Shown in pieces: positions 43,121 through 53,204 of a DNA stretch of 64,000 bases. The DNA lies in NCBI GenBank assembly GCA_004431415.1, contig QPMI01000227.1, forward strand, positions 62,001 through 126,000. The letters are read 5' to 3'. The translations under genes were made by a program, and so were the position numbers. Under the pieces are notes generated by a model. It was not told the origin of the DNA. It made no database searches and worked only from the letters and a program-made list of their open reading frames with translations. This DNA is from Cyanophora paradoxa. Its lineage: Eukaryota; Glaucocystophyceae; Cyanophorales; Cyanophoraceae. Positions within the stretch are counted from its first letter, which is position 1, and each line of letters opens with the position of its first letter.

Positions 43121-44037
43121 GGCGGCGATGAATAAGGTGGCGGCGGGCCCGGGGGGGGGGCTTCGAAAAAGCCCAACCTTTCGGACACGCAAGCTTAATT
43201 ATAAGGGCCCACAGCTTATATAATTATTCAGTTAGGCCCGGCTCGGCGGTGTATACGTACATGCATATATACATGTACACATGTAGAGGCGCGGCGAGGG
43301 GCTGCGACTCTAGCCTGCGAGGGCCTGGCGGAAGCGCGGCGCGCAGCTGCAGCCGCCGGCCGCCCTGGCTGCCGGGCTCGCCGGGCGGAGCGCAGCCTCG
43401 GAGCACGGCGGCCTGGCGGCATGACTTGGTGGACGGGGTGGGGGCTCGCCGGGCGGAGCAGAGGCGCGTGGGGCAGCCGCCGGGCGCCGTGACTCGCCGG
43501 GTGGGGCGCAGCCTCGGAGCGCGGCAGCTCGCGGGGGGGCTCAGCCATGGCAGAGCAGAGGAGGCCCAGCACGGAGGCGGCGGATCCGGAGCAGCGTGCA
43601 GCCTACGGTGCAGGGCCAGGTCTACGCCTACCAAGCGCTGCAGCTGCCCGCTAAGCCTCATTGACGCTAAGACACTCGGACAGACAGGGAGGCTGAGGGA
43701 GCAGGCATGCATTGGCAGGGCTTACCACACGTGAGTGTGGGCTTGTTAAACATCTAGTTAGACTAATTGCAACCGTTGAACTGTATTTAAAAATTTCTAC
43801 TTTACTAAGTTAATTTTAACCGTTGAACGGCCGGGCTGGGCCTGCGCATGCACTGCGGCAACGCGTACGGTACTGTACATGTGGCATGGGCAATTGCAAG
43901 AGCTGCAGTCCAGCCTGGCACTGCGGCAGCCGCTGAGCCCATCGTGGCACTAGCACTGTTACGTACTATAAAGACCTTTAAATTCGATTTCGATCTGAAC
44001 CTTTTCGCCTCCCGTCCGCAGGCTGACTCCATGTCGG
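43121..44037. other. intergenic, GC-rich open frames without support
   Basis: 43224-43736 is open on both strands but contains an internal repeated block (gctcgccgggcggagc, gcagcctcggagc) that explains the open frames. No protein family pattern. Two aaccgttgaac motifs at about 43770 and 43818. Confidence 0.35.
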
Positions 44038-44335
44038 GCCCCCCAGGGCCTGTAGGGGCTCCCGACACCTCCCCGAGACGACCCCCGCCGCCACAAGACG
44101 CGATGCAGCACCACGCCGTGCGGGCACCTGCATCTATAGCTAGCCAGAGTGTCCGCGGGGAGGCGCATTACTCTCCTGAGGGGCCACGCAGGGCCCGGCT
44201 GTCCGAGCGTGAGCTTGGTGGGGGCCAGTTCGCTGGTGGGCTGGGCCCGCGGCCGCGGCGGCCGCAGTGTACATCCCACACTTGTATCCCGGACCTGCGT
44301 TTTCAGTACGTGTCCAAATGCGATCTGCTCAATTT
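44038..44335 (-). repeat. R2 repeat, most complete copy with empty LINE target site
   Basis: Collinear with 26954-27228 without the LINE tail; the unfilled CTATAGCTAG is at 44134-44143. Its end toward higher coordinates (gtccaaatgcg, inverse of the 37766 copy start) is about 25 bp from the OSBP stop codon. Read on the minus strand it has the orientation of the OSBP gene. Confidence 0.8.
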
Positions 44336-44360
44336 CCTCAGCCTACATCGCCCGTCAACT

Positions 44361-46251
44361 TCAATCGGCATTCGAGGCTGGGCCAGCGTCCGCTGTGCCT
44401 TCGGGGGAAGAGGCAGGACCGCCCTCGAAGAGGACCAGCTTCGAGTGCAGCTCTGATGACGACACCCAAGGCCTACTCCAGTAATCCCCAGTGAATGCCC
44501 AGCCATCCTCGCCCTCCTTCTGCATATAATGGCTCGCTCAAACTGGAAAGGAAAAAAGGCTGCAATGAAAAAACCATACCTTGAACCAACGGGGCACCCA
44601 CTGCTCAGCGGCAGCCTCACGGGCGCGACGCTCAGCACGTTGTTTCTCTTCAAGGCGATGCTTCTCAGAGCCCGCCAGCGAGGATTCTCCCTTTTGCAGA
44701 GCCCGGCGATCGGGCCGAATGCGGGAGTCAGTGGGAGGAAGCTCCTTCTCGCACTCGGGATCCAAAGCTGTAGGGGTAGATAAGTGAAAATTTCACAATG
44801 ATATTTCCTGCAAAACTTGCGCACAATTGAGCTCTTCCGTGAAGTCGGTGAAACGCCACCTTCGGCTGCACTTAGCATCGCAAATCGCTGATTTGACCAC
44901 ACAGACATGCACTTGTTCTGTGTCTTGGGCTTGCCCTGCCAGAGTGTGAAGGGCTCGCCATCCGGGTTCCGACCATCATCCGCAACGCGCTGTGCTGTGA
45001 GCACCTCGTTCCAGCGCCCTTCCAGAGCGATCCTAGGTTATCCTTTTTAGAGTTTGGATGCAAAGAAAGGCAGAGGAGCTCACCGTGGCGCTCCGTTTTC
45101 ATCGTAAACACCGCCCTCGATTGCGTGCCACTGCGCAGATCCCCAGCCGCACTTTTTGAAGTGCAGCACCGCCTTGGCAGCGTGCTTATCGCAGGTGACA
45201 GTAACAGTGCCGTAGTGATCGATCCAGGTCGAACCCAGCAAGAGGTTGTGTACACACGTACTGTTGCGATCAAATCAAAACCGGAATGAACGATACGCCC
45301 CACTTCGAAAAACTCACGTCGGAGTCGTCCATGTGAACGTTTCTGCCTCTTTCGTGAACGTAATGGATCTAGAGCCGGACTGGCTCGTATAGATTTCAAT
45401 GGAGTTGCCAAAGAACTTGGTCTTTGGATTCGAAGTCTCCTTCAGCACCCAGCCTTCGCCAGTGCAGTGCGCGGCGCCAACCGGAGGATGGTGGCTAACC
45501 TGTGCGCGGCTTAAGGACAAGCGGGTCGCTGGAAGAGAACACCCGACCACGAACCTGCTCCGCAATGTAGCGGACCTTCTTATCCTTGCGAATAAACTCG
45601 AAGGTTTCTCCGAGGATGGGGTTGAACGGCTTGCCTGCAACAACGGCGGCTCGGACTGCGCATCCGAGCCAAACAGAGAAGCAAGCAAACGAAATGAACC
45701 GAAGCGTTCAGTGTGGTGAAACACGGAGACCGCAAAGGCAGCCACGTAAGCCAGCCGATCGATCGGCTTGTCGCATGCGGCAGCCTGGATGACGGCGACT
45801 TAGCGAGCTAACAACGCGGCAACGGAGCGCGCAAGCGCGAGCACCTTGTCGAGGAGCTCTGAATACTCCAGCATCTCACACTGGCGCTGGAGCGCTGTCG
45901 TCGGCTCGAATGCCCAAATGGGGAGCGAAAAGGAGATTGCCAGGACGTCGGTCCCAACAAACGATGACCATTTCTTCCACTGCTCGCGCACGTTCGCTTC
46001 ACCAGCGGCGTGCAGCAACGCGTTGGCGGTCTCCTCGTTTGAGTCATCTGGATTCTCCACCTCCAGGTCCTCGTATCTGCGTAGCGGGTCGCTGTCGACA
46101 ACCTGCGGCGGTCGCGCGCGCTGGGTGCAGCGCACCCGAGGTACGACTTGACGGAGGGCGGCAGATAGTCCACTCCCGCCGAGACCGCGCCTTTCATCAT
46201 GGAGAAGGCGCCGCCCGCCAGGCTCTTCCCGGCATTGACGAAAAACGACAT
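44361..46251 (-). CDS. oxysterol-binding protein related (ORD) lipid-transfer protein
   Basis: The start at 46251 gives MSFFVNAGKSLAGGAFSMMK. Exons then read DVLAISFSLPIWAFEPTTAL and CEMLEYSELLDKVLALARSV, AAFAVSVFHHTERF, a KPFNPILGET-type exon, the family signature VSHHPP in AQVSHHPPVGAAHCTGEGWV, GNSIEIY, ETFTWTTPT, SLWKGAGTR-type, GEPFTLWQGKPKTQNKC, and LPPTDSRIRPDRRALQKGES with LEEKQRAERRAREAA and VPRWFK. A final intron (to tatatgcag near 44521) adds KEGEDGWAFTGDYWSRPWVS and a short acidic tail ending TGA at 44361-44363. This is a complete ORD domain without a PH domain: a short ORP that moves sterols or PI4P between membranes at contact sites. Confidence 0.88.
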
Positions 46252-46827
46252 CGAGAAACGCTCTGCGCCTACAGCTACGAGATCGCCCGCTGTCGAACAG
46301 TCGATTCTGAGTCAAAGACGTTCGGGGTACAAGCCTTTTCTGGTGAACGTTCCGCAGCCCCGGGGGGCCCGACATGAAGTCAGCCTGCGGTGGGCGCCGG
46401 GGGGCGCGAAAAGGGGTCAGAACGGCCGGGCCGGCAACGGCGAGGGCCGCACTCTCCTATGCGTAGCCCAGACATGCGTAGTACACAGCTAGCTATAGCT
46501 CTGTCTACGCTGAACGCAGCCCCCTCTCGATCGAGGAAGCATGACATGCACATGTGCAGCCCACATGTGGGTCACGGATGCAGCTAGCTATTTATAGCTG
46601 GCGCCGGCCGCTAGCTTGTGTGTCTTCCCTGAACGCAGAACTAGACAATAGCGCTGTGTGACTCTCTTTGGGCATGCACTCGCCAAGCGCTTACATTCCT
46701 CGGGTGTCACGGGCGGGCCTTGCGGGGATGGAGCGTTACTTCCCTTCTGGGCGTTGTGGGGGGAACGGCCAGGCCGGCAAGAACATCAGCAATGTGAGGT
46801 CACAGATGCAGCTAGCTAACCAAATCT
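46252..46827. other. intergenic with R3 repeat
   Basis: Between the OSBP start and the ASADH stop, both minus strand. It holds several tagctatagc-type motifs, two ctgaacgcag motifs and the R3 copy at 46713-46775. No gene seen. Confidence 0.35.
46713..46775 (+). repeat. interspersed repeat family R3, copy 2
   Basis: Matches the reverse complement of 39535-39612 (gggccttgc, tggagcgttacttc, ggggggaacggcc). Confidence 0.6.
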
Positions 46828-48266
46828 TTACAGATATCCTTTTGCACATGCAAGCTCCGCGTTCAGGATGGAGCCACCAGCAGCACCAATGACAGTGTTG
46901 TGCGAGAGGAGGACGAACTTGATGTCGAAGAGCGGGCACTCGCGAACACGTCCAACCGTCACCGTGTAGCCACTGTTTGCCTCTCGATCCAGGCGCGGCT
47001 GTGGCCTGTCCTTCTCACTGCGGACAATGATGTGCTGCTTTGGGAGAGATGGAAGGTTCATCTTTTCCAGGTCCGGTGTCGAGTAATTCCTCAACACCTG
47101 AATGAATATACAACATCACAGGTCGGCTTGACCTTGCCATGGGAAGAAGCAGACCTCTTCAACCTCCGCAGCAGTGGCCTTCTTCTTCAGCTTGAGAGAC
47201 ACACACTCCGTGTGGCCATCAATCACGTGAACTCGGTTGCAGTGTGCGCTGTGCAATACGAATTAATTGAAGTCGGAGGCGATTGAAGCTTGCACCTACC
47301 TGAGCTTCATGTTCGCATCGACGAAGGCATTGCCGTCCCATCCGCCAAGAATCTTGTTCGGCTCAGCCTCTACCTTGGGTTCCTCACCATCGATAAAGGG
47401 CACGACGTTATCTGTGATGTCGAGGGAGGCCACGCCAGGGTAGCCTGCCCCAGAAATAGCCTAAAGGCGCAATGTCGGACATCGGAGAACGATTCGCGGT
47501 CAAAAGCTCACCTGCATAGTAACAACGAAGCATTGATCGATGCCAAATGCCTCCGCAATCGGCTTCAGCGCAATGACGAGGCCGGTGCTGGAGCAGTTCG
47601 CATTGGTGACGATGAAGCCGCGCTTGTAACCATGGTTCTGGCGCTGCTTGACGACGGAGTCCACGTGCGATGCGTTGACGTTCGGAATGAGAATGGGTAC
47701 GTCAGCATCGTAGCGGTGGTTCTTGGCGTTACTGAATACGGCAATATCGCTGCGGAATCAAGCGGCAGGATCGGTTCCAGCGCGCAGCGCCTTCGACGGA
47801 CGCTCCCGCACCTCTTAGCGAACGCCACCTCGACCTCGCCGGCAACGTTGCTGTCGAGCCCTGAAAAGACGAGGTCGCAGCCCCGGAAGAGCTCGGGCTT
47901 GCACTCGCAGATCACGAGGTCCGCGACGGATGCCGGGATCGGACTGGACTGCTTCCAGCGCACGACATCCTTGTACTTTTTACCCGCAGAGGCCTCGGAC
48001 GCGCCGAGGTGCGTGACCGTGAACCTGCGGCAGCGGTCCACATCAGTCACGGCCAAGCTCGAGATACGTGCTAGCGCTCACCACGGGTGATCCTTGAGCA
48101 GCACTATGAACTGCACCCGAGCGCCTGGAGTCAACAACAGGAAAAACCGCGCAAAAAGGCAGCGCTCTAGGTCCACCGCTGCGACCCTAGCGGCGGCGGA
48201 AACACTCGCCTTCTGGCCAACCGTTCCTGTCGCGCCAAGGATTCCGACCGAGTACTTGCGCGTCAT
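46828..48266 (-). CDS. aspartate-semialdehyde dehydrogenase
   Basis: The start at 48266 reads [18 protein letters not shown], the NADP-binding GxxGxxG motif. Exons follow as [50 protein letters not shown], an exon with NANCSST (catalytic Cys), [19 protein letters not shown]-type sequence, [20 protein letters not shown] (active-site His), and the last exon with [20 protein letters not shown] and [20 protein letters not shown] to a stop at 46828. The 'SGAGYPGV' and '[10 protein letters not shown]' forms fit the fungal/archaeal-type ASADH. The enzyme makes aspartate semialdehyde for Lys, Thr and Met synthesis. About six introns. It is divergent from SPC2, sharing a 210-bp spacer. Confidence 0.9.
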
Positions 48267-48476
48267 TCCCGCTCTTTCCGGAGGCTGAAGAGAATCGGCC
48301 CAACCCGCGGGGTACAGGGTCTCGAAGCCCCGGTCTTTGCTACATGCAAAGCTGCGAGTGAGCCGTGCGTGTATCGTGAACAGCAAGCGCATTATCCTGC
48401 CGGCGTGCGGCGAGCCCTGTGGCGGTGCCGCGTTGGAACGGCGAGCCCCGCGCTACACGGCTCCGAGCGCGACGCG

Positions 48477-49211
48477 ATGGGGCATTTCTGGTCTCGCCAG
48501 AAGCCCTCGGAGACGGCCGATGAAGGCACTCAGCTGTGCGCACCGTCGACGCCCCCGCACCGCCGCCGCCCTCACGCGCTCGCCGACAGGCCGCCGATCA
48601 ACCTGTACGACGGGCTCACGCTGAAGCGCATTCTCGACGACGCTGCGGCTCGTGTGGTTCTCGAAGCGGGCTACCCGGACGACCTCTCCATCAGCAACTG
48701 GAAGCTGGGTCTCGGCGTGTTGGCGTGCCTGTTCGCCCTTGTCGCCCACGTGTTTCCTGGCCCGTTCCCGACGAATCGCACGGCGCTTGCGCTCTGTTGC
48801 ATCGGCTACTTCGCGTGCAGCTTCGGCCTTACGTTGCTGAGCATGGCGAAGGAGCGCGACTGCATCCTGCTGACGGGCCCCAAGCGCTCGACGGCTGGCC
48901 CTACGAAGTACGGCGTGGACGCCGGCGTTGGGTTGCGTCTCCGATCCCGCTTGCCTCGGTACAGCGAAACCTACTCTCTAGTCCTGGAACCGAACGACGG
49001 GCATGGCTGGCATATGCCCTCGCTGAACCCACTGCGGCTTCTCGGAATTTCCAGCGGTGGCGACGCGGGGCCGCTGGAGCCGGGGGCACCCTTCCGCCTC
49101 GAGAAGCGTGTCGGCAGCGTATTCGACGCTGGTGGGGGCTTCTGCGAAGTGGAGTTTGAAGCGGAGGTCGCCAAACTCCTCGCAGCTTTCGAAAGCAAGA
49201 AAGCGGCTTAG
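48477..49211 (+). CDS. SPC2: signal peptidase complex subunit 2
   Basis: A single exon; I prefer the ATG at 48477 (MGHFWSRQKPSETADEGTQL) over the upstream in-frame ATG at 48369 because it follows the divergent spacer. The segment INLYDGLTLKRILDDAAARV leads to WKLGLGVLACLFALVAHVFP and ALALCCIGYFACSFGLTLLS, the two membrane spans of SPC25/SPCS2, joined by a short lumenal loop. The cytosolic C-terminus follows (YSETYSLVLEPN, FCEVEFEAEVAKLLAAF). SPC2 is an accessory subunit of the ER signal peptidase complex, thought to help couple it to the translocon. It is intronless, unlike its neighbours. Confidence 0.85.
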   Translation: MGHFWSRQKPSETADEGTQLCAPSTPPHRRRPHALADRPPINLYDGLTLKRILDDAAARVVLEAGYPDDLSISNWKLGLGVLACLFALVAHVFPGPFPTNRTALALCCIGYFACSFGLTLLSMAKERDCILLTGPKRSTAGPTKYGVDAGVGLRLRSRLPRYSETYSLVLEPNDGHGWHMPSLNPLRLLGISSGGDAGPLEPGAPFRLEKRVGSVFDAGGGFCEVEFEAEVAKLLAAFESKKAA

Positions 49212-49489
49212 CGCCCTTCTTGCAGTTTCTGTCAGCGCTTTTGACTTCGATTTTGATTGGCGATTTCGATTAGGAAGTTGAGAATAGGACGATTTGAGAA
49301 TAGGGGCAGGGCGGGGCCCACATGCACGCGGGGCAAAAATATTACTCAATATCCAGACCCGTGCCCCAAGCTAAGGTCCAGCCCCCGCCCCGTAGCCCAA
49401 ATCGATTCCGTTCACAAATGTGCTGCAGCAGGCGCATGTGCATTCGATTTCCAGTTGGATTTCACGTGTCACGATTAAATGCGAAGGCA
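49212..49489. other. short convergent spacer
   Basis: Between the 3' ends of SPC2 and the VPS9 gene. It contains several gatttcgatt/gattttgatt repeats near 49245-49275, otherwise nothing. Confidence 0.35.
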
Positions 49490-52400
49490 TCAGACAATCT
49501 TCAAGGAGCTCAAAAGAGCAGCCATCTGGCGGTACTCTGCAAGAAGCGCCCCAATATCACCAATACGAAGGTCCTCTGCTCGGGCTGCATAGAACCGCTG
49601 CCCGAGGTTTGAGGCTGCATGTGCACCGTCTGGAGAAGGGAGGGAAAACACGCCATCCATAGCTTGAGTAGGGGTGGAAAGAAAGTTGCTCGGGCGTGCC
49701 GGAGGTGCAGCTGGAATGGCGACAAGGGGCTTGGGGGTGAAGTTCGGAGATGATCGTGGACCAGGAATGGGGGTCAAGGGCTGCAGAACAGTAGGGGCTT
49801 CCGGGCTCTCCTGAGGAGGCCAAGGAGTGCTGAGGTCCAGAAGATCGCCCTCATCAGGCACATGATCTCCTGAGGCAGAAACTGCCACACTGTCTCGATC
49901 TACAGCTACTGGAGCTGTGTTCGTATCACCAAGGAGTCCATGAGCGGCTCCCTCAGTGACAGCTGGACTTCCATTGCTTGAGAAGAGGTTGGCATTGGCA
50001 GAAGACAGGGATCGGATGGTGTCGTCATCCGGAATGGGAGATGTATCAGCATTGGCACTAGAAAGAGATGCAGAGAGGCCAGAGGGAGGTGGTGACGAAG
50101 GCTCGGTTGTGCCAGGTGGAACGGCAGGTGGTTCGCCAGAGGGGGCAGATGATGACGCTGTGGCATCAGCGACCTCTCCTGAGCAGTTCTTTAGCTCTCT
50201 GAGGAAACCCTCGGGGTCAAGAATGAAAAAGAAATGGATGGAAAGTTTTTGACCGTAGGTAAGTTGCATGTGGAATATCCAAGCAAGTCTCGTTAAGGGA
50301 CTTCACGAAGGATGCAGCAGATGCTAATGCAGTCAGGTAATATGCAGACTCCCCGCCGAGACGCGCTGGATTCCGGTACCGGTTAATGAATCTGCCCTTC
50401 AGTGTGAGAAGCAGGGATTGGAGGAAAGAGTGGACAGGTCGCTTACTCAATATTAGAGTGCAGTGCAGGCGGATTCGCCCGAAGAACAGCATAAATTAAT
50501 GCCGGGAGAAACTCGTCAGCTCCTGTTCCAGATCCTCTCCGATGAGCAACAATCGCTCCAACAATCTGGAATGCCTCTCAGATCGCCTATGACTACAAAC
50601 GTGGCCGATCATCACCTTGCAGCAGTTGAGAACGCAGACAATCTTGTCTCTTGGGCTCTTGTACTGACTCATCTGCCCACATGTGAACAGGATGCAGAAA
50701 GCCGGTGCATGAAGTTCGTACACCTTCTGTAACTCTGCTGCTGCACGGGTCCAGTGAGGCTCGTCTGCAGGGCCGACGCCACGCATCTCAAGGTGCTCAG
50801 GCCTGACGAAAGCATGTCGTCGGATCTGCTCACGGATTAACGAAATCAAAATCACAGAATCTCTGGGGAAACCTTCTCGCCTGTTGATCGAGTTTTGCAT
50901 CTTCTTCAGCATCCTCCGGTGTTGGGCAAAACGCTCTACGTAGTCGGTCAGGGAAGGAATACCCAGCGAAATGAATCATCACCTGGGGTATATCTTGGTG
51001 CAGACATACTTCTCAAGCGACTCTGAAACGCCATCCAACTCCTCAGATCCAGCACCACGCATCATTGGAAGGGCAGCGATAGCTCGCTCAGTCTGCTGCA
51101 AGAACTCCCGGACACGTTCGTGCTCTTTGACACCGTACGGAAGTGGTGCAGCCCCGACGGGGCGCTCACAGAATGCTTTGGTGAAGCTGAGGAAAAATCG
51201 CTATTTGGCCCCAAAAGCATTAAAAATACGATCGCTTACTTCTTGATGGATATGACAATCTCTGATGCACTTCGGTCCCGCATCTTCTCAAGAAACGCTT
51301 GGAAGCTGCGAAAGAAGTGCACTTAAATAAACCATTTCATGCAAGAACTCCAATAAACCACTTAAATTTCAATGACCTTGCTCCAAAGGACGCGCCCCCC
51401 AAATTGCCAGCAGTCATGTCCTCCGTGCGTCTGTCGTCGATGTGCCCAACTGAGCCCTGAGCCAGCGTAGGTGGTGTGGTGAACTCAGGGTGCCTGTTGT
51501 CCACAGGTGAAGCAGCTGATTCACGTGTACTGACAGCGGTTGCTGAAGGTGGGGATTGTCCAACAATTTGAGGACCGCTGGAAGCAGGAGCCTGTAGTGA
51601 TCCTCCAGATGCTGACTGGGGTGAATTTGAAGGGACCGAATTGACGTTCTGGGCTTGAAACAAAGAACGTAGCTTCGAAGGGACAATGTAGCTCATTGCG
51701 GACCCGAAGATTTCTCCCCGCCCAGAAGAGCCTTCAACTGTGGGCGGCTGTGGCTGCGCCACGAATGACTCCGGAGAAGTGTTCGAGAAGCTGTTGCGCC
51801 GTGGGTGCGATTCATGCGTTTCTGGGGATTTTCCCCGGGTGAGTCTTCCATCTGCACTTCGCGGGCTCGAAGGCGCCGACTGAGCATGAGATGATTCACC
51901 CCCAGCCTGGGCCTGCTCTATGGGTGTTCGTGCTGATTTAGCTGGTTGCCAGATGAGTGAGCTTTCGTGTGCGCAGCCCGGTGTGTAAAGAGGCTCCGAG
52001 AGGAGAAATAGTGGGAAGGAAGTGCTCCGACCGCCAGCCGGGAGCTGAACCGTTGTCTCGCGGAGAAGGGTGTGACGCGACAACAGGGGGCAAGGGCCCT
52101 CGTCGAACATATAGCTCGAGGCAAAGGCCACGTGCACGTCGCGCAGCTCCTCAAGCTCTGCAGGGCCCCCAGCCAGCAGCTTCAATGTCTTCTCCTCCCG
52201 ATCCAAAATACCTGTGCCTCGGAAGATCACTAGTTGCATTCGCAGGGGTTCTTTGCACGAACCATGCATGCCTGACAGCGTGATGAAATGCTGCTTGTTC
52301 GTGGAGCTCAGAAACCCCGCCTGCCCGTGCCCCTGGGGAATTAAACGTTGCGTGCTAGCCCTAGCAGTCAAAAAATAGCTACACACATGAGAGAGCATCA

Positions 52401-52674
52401 TGAGTTTCGTCACCCCATGAGTTTGCGGCTCTAAAGAGACGCTCTGTGGGATGAACAGGACTGGTACATGCGGTGCAAATCTCCGGTCGACGAGAAAATC
52501 AGGGAGGTTCCGATAGTTGGCGTTCTCTCTGATGGCCCGAAGCAAAGCGTTCTCGGCCTTCTCAAACCTTGGCGTGGGGCCTTTCACGTCAGCCTCCATC
52601 TGCCCTGCGCGGGCTCGATGGCTTACGTACTCGACGAAGCTCGATTCGCCCATAACGCGCCAGCGGAGCGACAA
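49490..52674 (-). CDS. VPS9-domain protein (Rab5-type GEF)
   Basis: The N-terminal exon (to about 51340) is a Ser/Pro-rich region after a conserved start block FLVDRRFAPHVPVLFIPQSV. Next come a helical exon with FLEKMRDRSASEIVISIKK and ESLEKYVCTKIYPR, then RRMLKKMQNSINRREGF, a segment SPRDKIVCVLNCCKVMIG, and finally NRYRNPARLGGESAYYLTAL with ASAASFVKSL. The last three blocks are the core of the VPS9 domain (helical bundle start, 'SPRDKL-C-x-N-C-C-K-V-I', and 'R-L-x-G-E-x-x-Y-Y-L'). The C-terminal region is Ser/Pro/Ala-rich with DEGDLLDLS, a clathrin-box-like motif. Such proteins activate Rab5-family GTPases on early endosomes. The catalytic Asp/Tyr exon between about 50450 and 50600 was not fully read. 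Confidence 0.75.
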
Positions 52675-53204
52675 TCTTTCGTTCTAGAGGCGGCGCACGG
52701 CGCGTGCGCATCTGCGCACGGGTCGAAATAAAGTGGAATCGATTGAGAGAGCGCGCGGGCGCTGTACGCACGCGTAGAGAGCCCGAGAATGTGAATGGAG
52801 GACGGGACCGAGCGGCGCTGACCGACGCGGCGCTGGCTATGGCCCAAACGGCGCTAAGGACTAAGGAACCGGCCCAAGTCGGCAAGCCCGGGGCTCGCAG
52901 CGTCAAGCTGCGCTGACGCTCTCGAGGCGAGCCGCGCTGTTGCGCGAGAAACCGCTCGAAGGTCAGGCACAGTTCAACCACAGTTGAACCACAGTTCAAC
53001 CACTTTCTCTGGGGGTACAAGGGAATATTTCGGGTGCGGCTTTCCACTCTCCGGGCGCAGCTGGGCAGACGCGGCCGTGCAGGTTCTCTTGTGGCGTTGT
53101 GCACGTGATCTGAGTGCGCACGTACGGCTCCGCTCCGCTCAACTGAGCCGGTCCCCGCGGGTTGAGTTCTGCGCCAGCCCCCGGATTGAGCCAGCCCCCG
53201 AACC
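52675..53204. promoter_or_regulatory. divergent region between VPS9 and KS genes
   Basis: A 530-bp spacer between divergent genes. A small triplicated block (cagttgaaccacagttcaac) sits at about 52970-53000. No other feature supported. Confidence 0.3.

Noticed and set aside
43224-43736. Open frames on both strands
   Set aside because: An internal repeated GC block explains the lack of stops; no conserved motif.
47290-48090. 266-codon plus-strand frame
   Set aside because: Antisense shadow of the ASADH exons, which match a known enzyme on the minus strand.
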